A DNA stretch of 16,922 nucleotides from DAOTTI01 sp034437795 (GTDB taxonomy: Bacteria; Chloroflexota; UBA11872; UBA12225). Shown here piece after piece: positions 7,403-13,240 of this stretch. The translations under genes were made by a program, and so were the position numbers. Within the stretch, counting starts at the first letter, position 1; every line of letters begins with the position of its first letter. Location: assembly GCA_034437795.1 (NCBI GenBank), contig DAOTTI010000092.1, positions 1 to 16,922 on the forward strand, in the 5' to 3' direction. Under the pieces are notes generated by a model. That model saw nothing but the letters and a program-made list of their open reading frames with translations, was not told the origin of the DNA and did not search any database.

Positions 7403-8765
7403 GCCGGTCGTCGCCATCGTCGGGCGCCCGAACGTGGGGAAGTCCACGCTCTTCAACCGCCTGGTGGGGCAGCGGGTCGCCATTGTGGAGGACGTGCCCG
7501 GCACGACGCGGGATCGCCTCTACAGCGATGTGGAATGGGCGGGCCGCACCTTTACCGTCATCGACACCGGCGGCCTGGAGCTCGGCGCCGAAAGCGGCGT
7601 GCCGGCCAGTATCGCCAACCAGGTGCGCGTCGCCATCCAGGAGGCGGACCTCATCCTGTTCGTCGTCGACGCCATCGACGGGATCACCGGCGCAGACGAG
7701 GAGATCGCCCGTCTCCTGCGGGAGGGGTACGAGATCGTCCGTGACGGCCACCGGACCCGCATCCAGCGTCCGGTGATCGTCGTCGCGGCCAAGGCCGATA
7801 CCCCCGCGCGGCGCGAGGCCGCCAGTGAGTTCTACGCTCTCGGCTTCCCCACCGTGATCCCCGTCTCGGCCATCCACGGCGCCAACGTCGGCGACCTGCT
7901 GGACCTGATCATCGAGCGCCTGGAGGCAGCGCCGGTCCCCGAGGAGGACGACGACCGGCTGAAGATCGCCATCGTCGGACGCCCCAACGTGGGCAAGTCC
8001 AGCCTACTCAACAAGCTGCTCGGCGAGGAGCGGGCGATCGTCAGCGAGGTGCCGGGCACCACCCGCGACGCCATCGACACGGAGGTGGAGTACCAGGGGC
8101 GGCGCCTGGTGCTGATCGATACCGCCGGCATCCGCCGGCGCGGGCACATCCAGCAGGGGATCGAAAAGTACAGCGTCCTGCGCGCCGTTCGCGCCATCGA
8201 GCGCGCCGACGTGGCCCTGCTCCTGGTCGACGCCACGGAGATGATGACCGCCCAGGACCTGCACATCGCCGGCCTCATCGAGCAAGAAGGCAAGGGCTGC
8301 GTCCTGGTCGTCAATAAGTGGGACCTGGTCGAGAAGGACGCGCGCACCGTCCAGGCCTACATGGATGAGATCAGTCGCGAACTGAACTTCATGCGCTGGG
8401 TGCCCGTGGTCTTCATCTCCGCTCTGACCGGCCAGCGCGTGCGTCGCGTGCTGGACGAGGCGATCGCCGTCGACGCCGAGCGCCGCAAGCGGATCGGCAC
8501 GGCGGAGCTCAATGCCCTCATCGAGCGGGCCCTGGCGGCCCACCAGCCTCCATCCTTCCGCGGGCGGCCGGTGAAGATCTACTACGCGACGCAGGCCAGC
8601 GTCGCGCCACCGACCTTCGTCTTCTTTGTCAACGACCCCAAGCGCATCCACTTCTCCCTGGAGCGCTTCCTGGAGAACACCATCCGCGAGGCCTACGGCT
8701 TCCGCGGCACCCCCCTGCGGCTCCGCTTTCGTTCCCGCCGGCCGGAGCCAAAGGAGCGAGAGTAG
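7392..8765 (+). CDS. der: Ribosome-associated double GTPase Der (EngA)
   Basis: A 457-residue GTPase acting in assembly of the large ribosomal subunit. Domain 1 has GRPNVGKS (11-18), PGTTRD and DTGG; domain 2 has GRPNVGKS (196-203), PGTTRD, DTAGI, NKWD (308-311) and SAL. A C-terminal KH-like domain follows (about 355-445, including RGRPVKIYYATQ and NTIREAYGFRGTPLRL). Two oddities lie in domain 1. The G4 motif reads AAKAD (132-136), so the guanine-binding Asn of NKxD is Ala. There is also an extra segment of about ten residues (EGYEIVRDGHRTRIQ) just before it. ATG 7392 is preferred to the in-frame GTG 7386 by comparison with the family N-terminus. It overlaps the DUF512 stop by 11 bp, without a Shine-Dalgarno site, implying translational coupling. 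Confidence 0.95.
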   Translation: MARKPVVAIVGRPNVGKSTLFNRLVGQRVAIVEDVPGTTRDRLYSDVEWAGRTFTVIDTGGLELGAESGVPASIANQVRVAIQEADLILFVVDAIDGITGADEEIARLLREGYEIVRDGHRTRIQRPVIVVAAKADTPARREAASEFYALGFPTVIPVSAIHGANVGDLLDLIIERLEAAPVPEEDDDRLKIAIVGRPNVGKSSLLNKLLGEERAIVSEVPGTTRDAIDTEVEYQGRRLVLIDTAGIRRRGHIQQGIEKYSVLRAVRAIERADVALLLVDATEMMTAQDLHIAGLIEQEGKGCVLVVNKWDLVEKDARTVQAYMDEISRELNFMRWVPVVFISALTGQRVRRVLDEAIAVDAERRKRIGTAELNALIERALAAHQPPSFRGRPVKIYYATQASVAPPTFVFFVNDPKRIHFSLERFLENTIREAYGFRGTPLRLRFRSRRPEPKERE

Positions 8766-8837
8766 CCAGGAGCGAGTGCCGAGTGGCCGATGGCCCCCGC
8801 TGTCGCCCCTGCCGGCCGGAGCCACAAGGTGGGCAGT

Positions 8838-9070
8838 CCTTGGCCCCTTCTCCGACACGAAGACGCGGGGACACGGAGAGAAGCCCCGCCTGCTACCCCC
8901 CTCCCCGACGCGGAGACGCGGGAGCGCGGACACACAGGGACTGTGGGGGCGCGCCGGCCGGGGCCGAGCCCGGATCATGCCCGGCCAGTAAACAATTCCC
9001 TCTCCCCGTGGGAGCGGGTGAGGGCTCCTTGTCCCTTCTCCCACAGGGAGAGGGCCAGGGTAAGGGCTCC
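8838..9070. repeat. Cluster of dispersed GC-rich repeats (left of the accessory block)
   Basis: The non-coding stretch 8766-9210 contains at least four related units built on CCCTCTCC–short loop–GGAGAGGG. Units 8998-9028 and 9033-9070 are tandem and both end in GGGCTCC. Units near 8838-8870 and 8896-8930 carry CTCCGACACG or CCCCGACGCG followed by GACGCGGG and lie in the opposite sense. Bases 8841-8862 match the reverse complement of 11342-11363 at 20 of 22 positions. Some frames spell PSPTRRRG or PLPVGEG peptides, which are by-products and not genes. Nothing else was recognised in 8766-9210. Confidence 0.7.
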
Positions 9071-9210
9071 GCTGATGAAGACTCCAGGTTAATGACTGGC
9101 CCGCCCCACGGCTGGCCAGCACGCCCTCCAGGGCGCGCGCAGCGCCTGCCGGCGGTTGTGGCAAAGGGCGAGCAGGCGGGGGCCGGTCGACGATGGGCCG
9201 GCGATGGCGT

Positions 9211-10251
9211 TCAATGGACGTAGACGACGACGGGCCGGACGGCGTTACCCCCGTACCCGTAGCGGTTCCAGCGAGCGACGTCCGGCTGGCGGTTGCCCGC
9301 GGAGTCGGTGGCGCGAGCGCGCAGTACGTGGCGCCCGGGCTCGCTAGCGTCCCACTCGAAGGCCCAGGCGCGCCAGGTATACGGCCGCGCCTCGCCGAGC
9401 AGGCGGGCCTCCTCCCAGGCGTCCCCACCATCCACAGAGACTTCGACCCGCACGATCTCCCCCACGCCAGACCACGCCCGGCCGCGGACCACGGCCGGTC
9501 CGCGGGGAAGGGTCTGGCCCTCCAGCGGTGAGAAGATGATCGACTTGACCCGCATCTCCCGCACCGGCGCCGGGGGGGCGCCGTCCCCGTAGTCGTAGAT
9601 GTAGCGATTGACCTGATAGTAACCGCGGAACGGCTGGGTGAGCGCCTCGATCCGGCTGACCCATTTGACGCTGGCCATCCCGTACCAGGCGGGCACCACC
9701 AGGCGCACCGGCGCCCCGTGCGCGGCGGGCAGCGGTTCACCGTTCATCTCCAGCGCCAGCAGGGTGTCATCATGCAGCGCCTTCTCCAGTGGTAGGGAGC
9801 GAGCGAAATGGATGTCGCCCGGACCGTCCTTGGGAGTGCCGTGGTCGGCCCCCTCGACCAGGATCTCCACTACGCCGGAGCGAAGCCCTGCGCGCTCGAG
9901 GACGGTTCGCAGAGGCACGCCGGACCATTCCGCCGTGCTGATGGCGCCTGCCTGCCAGGGCTCGCCGGTCGGCAGGGGGACCAGCGACAGCCGGCTATTG
10001 CCGGCGCACTCCATCGTGGTGGCAATGCGCCGTTGCTCCATGGCCCGCAGATCGTCCAGCGCCAGGCTCAGCTTGCGCTCGACAGCGCCACCGACGGCAA
10101 TCCGGTGGTTCGCCGGGTCCAGCATCGGTACGGCGAAGTTGCTCCGCACGTAGAAGTGGGCGTTGGGAGTGACGTCGAGCGCCAGGCGCTCCAGCGGAGC
10201 CTCCGCGTTGAATGGAGCCGGCTTGACGATAACCAGATCTTCCGTTTCCAT
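9211..10251 (-). CDS. Sulfite oxidase-like molybdenum cofactor oxidoreductase
   Basis: A 346-residue protein of the sulfite oxidase superfamily. The Moco-binding oxidoreductase domain (about 10-215) has TTMECAGNSR with the Mo-ligand Cys82, GAISTAEWSGVPL, and GEPLPAAHGAPVR followed by PAWYGMASVKWV. The Mo-co dimerisation Ig-like domain (about 228-346) has GRAWSGVGEIVRVEVSVDGG and WDASEPGRHVLRARATDSAGN. ATG 10251 is chosen because FNAEAPLERL and VTPNAHFYVRSNF match the family N-terminus; the frame is open 117 codons upstream but that part is Arg-rich and featureless. No Tat or Sec signal is seen, so the enzyme would be cytoplasmic. No Shine-Dalgarno site precedes the ATG; TATCGT at 10265-10260 could be a -10 for a nearly leaderless message. 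It lies 212 bp downstream of the CHRD-like gene, separated by hairpins. The substrate (sulfite or another) is unknown; no haem-domain partner is visible. Confidence 0.88.
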   Translation of the reverse strand: METEDLVIVKPAPFNAEAPLERLALDVTPNAHFYVRSNFAVPMLDPANHRIAVGGAVERKLSLALDDLRAMEQRRIATTMECAGNSRLSLVPLPTGEPWQAGAISTAEWSGVPLRTVLERAGLRSGVVEILVEGADHGTPKDGPGDIHFARSLPLEKALHDDTLLALEMNGEPLPAAHGAPVRLVVPAWYGMASVKWVSRIEALTQPFRGYYQVNRYIYDYGDGAPPAPVREMRVKSIIFSPLEGQTLPRGPAVVRGRAWSGVGEIVRVEVSVDGGDAWEEARLLGEARPYTWRAWAFEWDASEPGRHVLRARATDSAGNRQPDVARWNRYGYGGNAVRPVVVYVH

Positions 10252-10370
10252 CGGGCGAGACGATAACAGACAGCCGCCGGCCGCCGTGCAGCGCCGCTGG
10301 CGGCGGGTACATCCAGTCAGTTCCGCACGTGCTGCGGGTGAGCCTGAGAGCAGGCGCCGTGCCAGGAAGC

Positions 10371-10446
10371 AGAGCGGGGGCTCCCGGATTGGGGCCCCCG
10401 CTCTGGAATAGCAGGTGCGCGGATGCCTCCGGCCGGGCTTCCGGCC
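10371..10446 (-). terminator. Tandem hairpins downstream of the CHRD-like gene
   Basis: Two perfect stems lie after the CHRD-like stop at 10464. One is GGCCGG (10431-10436) with CCGGCC (10441-10446) and a 4-base loop. The other is AGAGCGGGGGC (10371-10381) with GCCCCCGCTCT (10394-10404). No run of T follows on the - strand, so they may be weak or factor-assisted terminators, or transcript-stabilising structures. Confidence 0.45.
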
Positions 10447-10463
10447 AGAGTGCGGCCTGGCTA

Positions 10464-11006
10464 CTACCTGCGCCGGCGGACGATCACCGCCGCGGCCCCG
10501 GCCAGCAGGGCGCCGGAGCCGGCCAGGAGCGGCAGGGCGGGCAATCCAGGGTGCCCGGTGGCGGGAAGGCCGACGGCCACCACGTTGCCGCAGGAGACCC
10601 ACACGTTGGCCTCCTGTGGCGAGCGATGCAGATTGATGGCGAAGGTGCCGGCCAGCAGGTCGGCAATGCTCGCGTTGATCTCGGTCGTGGAGGCGCCATT
10701 CATCACGTTGTTCAGCGGGTGGACGACGGCGCCCACGTTCGGGCAGCGCCCAGCGTGGACGTGGCCCGGCATGTTGGCGCTCCCGCCCGGGCCCACGGTC
10801 ACGCGGATGTCCACGCGCGTCCGGCCCCCGCCGATGTCGGTGAGGGTGGCGGTCCCGTTCACCCCACTGCGCGGGTCGCCGCCGGACATGGCCGCCTGGA
10901 GGTTGACGGTGAGCGTGCGGGGGGCCTGCGCGCTCGCCGCTGCTGGCATGGCCAGCAGGCCGGCCAGGCCGGCCAGGGCTACGAGTAACCGTGTGGTCTT
11001 CGTCAT
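10464..11006 (-). CDS. Secreted CHRD-like domain protein with LPATG cell-wall sorting signal
   Basis: A 180-residue exported protein. Residues 1-26 are a classical signal peptide (MTKTTR, then a Leu/Ala core, ending AASA). The body (about 30-145) resembles the CHRD domain family: strand-like LTVNLQAAMSG and RVDIRVTV, then GHVHAGRCPNVGAVVHPLN and NASIADLLAGTFAINLHRS. Cys88 and Cys139 could form a disulfide; His82, His84 and His96 could bind metal, which is inference. The end is LPATG (147-151), a hydrophobic stretch and RRRR, the three-part sortase substrate signal; no sortase gene lies in the window. The start at 11006 is set by AGGAGGAGG at 11010-11018, a strong Shine-Dalgarno site; the frame is open 33 codons further but that part lacks a signal peptide. 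The function of CHRD proteins is poorly known. The assignment to CHRD is by motif recognition only. Confidence 0.8.
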   Translation of the reverse strand: MTKTTRLLVALAGLAGLLAMPAAASAQAPRTLTVNLQAAMSGGDPRSGVNGTATLTDIGGGRTRVDIRVTVGPGGSANMPGHVHAGRCPNVGAVVHPLNNVMNGASTTEINASIADLLAGTFAINLHRSPQEANVWVSCGNVVAVGLPATGHPGLPALPLLAGSGALLAGAAAVIVRRRR

Positions 11007-11009
11007 CGA

Positions 11010-11018
11010 CCTCCTCCT
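11010..11018 (-). promoter_or_regulatory. Strong ribosome binding site of the CHRD-like gene
   Basis: AGGAGGAGG on the - strand just before the ATG at 11006 fixes the start at the signal peptide. It stands out because several neighbouring genes have no Shine-Dalgarno site, which suggests high expression. Confidence 0.75.
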
Positions 11019-11093
11019 GTGCTGCGGCGCTGGCGGGGCCGTGCCGGCCCGCGCCTGGCCGCTGATTCGTCGGGCGCCGCGGCGCCTCGAGCC

Positions 11094-11099
11094 ACTATA
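11094..11099 (-). promoter_or_regulatory. Predicted -10 element of the CHRD-like gene
   Basis: TATAGT on the - strand, 87 bases before the ATG at 11006. No good -35 is seen at standard spacing, which would fit an activator-dependent promoter. The twin dyad repeats begin 33 bases upstream. Confidence 0.35.
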
Positions 11100-11132
11100 C
11101 GACAAATGGACGCTTCATGACCCGCCGGCGGG

Positions 11133-11213
11133 CGCCTGCACGCGTGTGCAAGGACTTTTTTCAGTTCAGCTTTAGCGGACATTCCTCGGCGCCCGCCTGC
11201 ACGCGGATGCAAG
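11133..11213. repeat. Two operator-like 20-bp direct repeats (TGCA-N6-TGCA)
   Basis: Bases 11133-11152 and 11194-11213 match at 18 of 20 positions (CGCCTGCACGCG, two variable bases, TGCAAG), offset by 61 bp. Each has the half-sites TGCA-N6-TGCA; the first is a near-perfect 14-bp palindrome (12 of 14). A T-rich stretch (six T at 11156-11161) lies between them and a perfect 12-bp palindrome CCCGCCGGCGGG lies at 11121-11132. They sit upstream of the CHRD-like promoter. They could be regulator-binding sites; the first with its T-run also resembles a short + strand terminator, but no + strand gene precedes it. Confidence 0.5.
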
Positions 11214-11313
11214 AGCGCTGCATGGCGCCGCGCCACGGCCCTCGCTACCCTCCGATGCCCGTAACGGCTGGCACCGCCTCAGACTGGCCGCGGCGCGGCC
11301 CCCGCAGGTGACG

Positions 11314-11466
11314 CCCTCTCCCCGCAGCCGTCGTTCCCCCTCTCCGTGTCGGAGAGGGGGCCAGGGGGTGAGGTCCGCTCACTCTGCGCGGCCCCGGCCG
11401 AAGGGGGCAAGGTCTGTCCCCCGTGTCTCCGCCTCTCCGCGTCGGAGCGGGGCTGGGGTTGGGGTC
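11314..11466. repeat. Cluster of dispersed GC-rich repeats (right of the accessory block)
   Basis: Units at 11336-11375 and 11431-11466, plus a fragment at 11314-11327, follow the plan CCCTCTCC–GTGTC or GCGTC–GGAGAGGGG–CCAGGGGGTGAGGTC. They are in the same sense as 8998-9070 and opposite to 8838-8930. The last unit runs into the predicted -35 of plsY. Apart from these, the dyad repeats and the CHRD promoter, nothing was recognised in 11007-11494. Confidence 0.7.
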
Positions 11467-11487
11467 ACGCTCCCCGCGCCGTAGAAT
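11459..11487 (+). promoter_or_regulatory. Predicted plsY promoter giving a leaderless message
   Basis: TTGGGG (11459-11464), a 17-bp spacer and TAGAAT (11482-11487) end 7 bases before the GTG at 11495. Transcription would start at or next to the start codon, so plsY would be translated leaderless; no Shine-Dalgarno site exists. The -35 lies in the end of a dispersed repeat unit. Confidence 0.45.
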
Positions 11488-11494
11488 CTGCGCC

Positions 11495-12127
11495 GTGGTG
11501 CTCCACTGGCTGGCCGCCACCGTCGTCGCCTATCTGCTGGGCTCGATCCCGTCCGGCTTACTCATCGGCAGGGTCTTCTTCGGCGTCGACGTGCGCGAGT
11601 ACGGCAGCCACCGGACGGGGGCCACCAACGTCCTGCGGACGCTTGGCCCCGGTGCCGCCGCCGCCGCGGTAGTGATGGATGTGCTCAAAGGGGTGCTGGC
11701 GGTACTGGTGGCACGGTGGCTGCTGCCCCTGGAGCCGTGGGCGCACGTCGTCGCCGCCCTGGCCGCCGCCGCGGGGCACAACTGGCCCGTATTCGTTGGC
11801 TTCCGTGGCGGGCGGGGCGTGCTCGTCTCTACGGCCGCGGTCGGCGTCCTCTACTGGCCCGTGCTCGTGATCCTCTTGGCCATGGCCGCGCTGATCATGT
11901 GGCGCACGCGCTACGTCTCGCTGGCCAGCGTCACCGGAGCCGCCAGCGCGCCCATCCTCTTGCTCCTGTTCTTCCTGCTGCGGGGCCCGGCTGAGGTGCC
12001 GCTGGCCTACGTGGCCTATGGCGCCATCGCTGGCGCGCTCATCATCCTGGCTCACCGTGATAACATCGCTCGCCTGCGCGCCGGCACCGAGGCCAGACTC
12101 GGGCAGCGCGTCCAGCGCGCGGCCTGA
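11495..12127 (+). CDS. plsY: Acyl-phosphate:glycerol-3-phosphate acyltransferase PlsY
   Basis: A 210-residue polytopic membrane protein of the PlsY family, which transfers acyl groups from acyl-phosphate to glycerol-3-phosphate, the first step of phospholipid synthesis. Three family motifs are seen: GSIPSGLLIGR near the N-terminus, GATNVLRTLG, and GHNWPVFVGFRGGRGV (GGKGV in many relatives). Several hydrophobic segments cover the rest. GTG 11495 (or the next codon, also GTG) is chosen because it puts the first helix directly before the GSIPSG motif; the frame is open 24 codons further upstream, but that part is repeat-encoded. It is followed after 12 bp by the threonine aldolase gene. PlsY after der is a known order in Firmicutes; here 2.7 kb separates them. 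Its product is the substrate of the PlsC in this window. Confidence 0.92.
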   Translation: MVLHWLAATVVAYLLGSIPSGLLIGRVFFGVDVREYGSHRTGATNVLRTLGPGAAAAAVVMDVLKGVLAVLVARWLLPLEPWAHVVAALAAAAGHNWPVFVGFRGGRGVLVSTAAVGVLYWPVLVILLAMAALIMWRTRYVSLASVTGAASAPILLLLFFLLRGPAEVPLAYVAYGAIAGALIILAHRDNIARLRAGTEARLGQRVQRAA

Positions 12128-12132
12128 AGGAG
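12127..12132 (+). promoter_or_regulatory. Ribosome binding site of the threonine aldolase gene
   Basis: AAGGAG overlaps the plsY TGA and lies 7 bases before GTG 12140, which selects that GTG as the start and implies translation from the plsY message. Confidence 0.7.
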
Positions 12133-12139
12133 TGCTCTT

Positions 12140-13240
12140 GTGCCCGACCGGATCATTGACCTGCGCAGCGACACCGTCACCCAGCCGACCCCCGCCATGC
12201 GGGAGGCGATGTACCGCGCCGAGGTGGGCGACGACGTCTACGGCGAGGACCCCACCGTCAACCGCCTGGAGGAGATGGCTGCCGCGCGGCTGGGGAAGGA
12301 GGCGGCGGTGCTCGTGCTGAGCGGGACCATGGGCAACCTGGTCGGCATCCTGGCCCAGACGCGCCGCGGCGATGAGATCATCGTCGGCGCCAGCTCCCAC
12401 ATCTTCCTCAATGAGGCGGGAGGCGCCTCGGCCCTGGGCGGCGTCCAGCTCTTTCCCATTCCAACCCACCGCGGCGCCCTGAGCCCCCATGCGGTCCAGG
12501 CGGCCATCCGCGCCGAGAATGTGCATTACCCGCGGACCACGCTCGTCTGCCTGGAGAACACCCATAATCGTGATGGCGGCGCGGCCGTGCCCGTGGAGCA
12601 AATGGATGCGGTCGCGGCCGTGGCCCGCAGCCGCGGGCTGCGCGTGCATGTGGACGGCGCCAGGCTCTTCAACGCCGCCGTCGCCCTGGGCGTCCCCGCC
12701 GCGCGCCTGGTGCAGCAGGCCGACTCCGTCAGCTTCTGCCTCTCCAAGGGCCTGGGCTGCCCCGTCGGGTCCATCCTGGCGGGGAGCGCGGCGTTCATCA
12801 AGGAGGCGCGCCGCTGGCGCAAGATGGTCGGCGGGGGCCTGCGCCAGGCCGGCGTCATCGCCGCCGCCGGCATTGTGGCCCTGGAGCAGATGGTGGACCG
12901 GCTGGCCGAGGACCATGACCACGCGCGGCGCCTGGCCAGGGGCCTGGCCCAGATCCCCGGCGTCTGCGTCGATCCGGACGAGGTGGAGACCAACATCGTG
13001 ATGGTGGAGGTCGATCCGTCGCGCATCGACCCGCGCCGGTTCGTCGCCTTGATGGCCGAGCAGGGGGTGAAGACCGGCAGCCCCTATGGGGGGCGGATCC
13101 GCCTGGTCACTCACTATCAGATCAGCGCGGCCGACGTGGACTTCGCCGTGCGCGCCGCCGAACGGGCGGCGGCCCTGGCCCGGGTCGCGCTCACTGCCCC
13201 AGCCCCTGCAGCAGGGCCAGGCTCCCGGCGGCCAGGTTAG
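12140..13240 (+). CDS. ltaE: Low-specificity L-threonine aldolase (PLP enzyme)
   Basis: A 366-residue fold-type I PLP enzyme that cleaves L-threonine/L-allo-threonine to glycine and acetaldehyde. The family start IDLRSDTVTQPTPAMREAM is followed by GDDVYGEDPTVNRLE, SGTMGNL, SSHIFLNEAGG, LENTHNRDGG, VHVDGARLFNAAVALG and the PLP-lysine block SFCLSKGLGCPVGS (Lys203); KMVGGGLRQAGVIAAAG lies further on. All expected residues are present. GTG 12140 is supported by AAGGAG. The conserved part ends near residue 350; the last 16 residues (Ala/Pro/Gly-rich) lie over the convergent deacetylase gene, a 50-bp overlap. It is probably co-transcribed with plsY, though no metabolic link to lipid synthesis is evident. 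Confidence 0.93.
   Translation: MPDRIIDLRSDTVTQPTPAMREAMYRAEVGDDVYGEDPTVNRLEEMAAARLGKEAAVLVLSGTMGNLVGILAQTRRGDEIIVGASSHIFLNEAGGASALGGVQLFPIPTHRGALSPHAVQAAIRAENVHYPRTTLVCLENTHNRDGGAAVPVEQMDAVAAVARSRGLRVHVDGARLFNAAVALGVPAARLVQQADSVSFCLSKGLGCPVGSILAGSAAFIKEARRWRKMVGGGLRQAGVIAAAGIVALEQMVDRLAEDHDHARRLARGLAQIPGVCVDPDEVETNIVMVEVDPSRIDPRRFVALMAEQGVKTGSPYGGRIRLVTHYQISAADVDFAVRAAERAAALARVALTAPAPAAGPGSRRPG

Noticed and set aside
8838..8930. Spaced GACGCGG-type repeats as a possible CRISPR array
   Set aside because: The copies differ from each other, the spacing is irregular, there are only two, and no cas gene is present.
8783..9223. Open frames between der and the sulfite-oxidase-like gene with PSPTRRRG or PLPVGEG peptides
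   Set aside because: These peptides come from the dispersed DNA repeats and are not conserved protein domains.
10252..10602. A 117-codon N-terminal extension of the sulfite-oxidase-like protein
   Set aside because: It is Arg-rich, has no Tat or Sec signal, and crosses the strong hairpin at 10371-10404; the family-like sequence begins after ATG 10251.
11135..11161. TGCAC/GTGCA hairpin followed by six T as a + strand intrinsic terminator
   Set aside because: No + strand gene precedes it, and the same hairpin is repeated 61 bp away without a T-run, so a binding-site repeat is the more likely reading.
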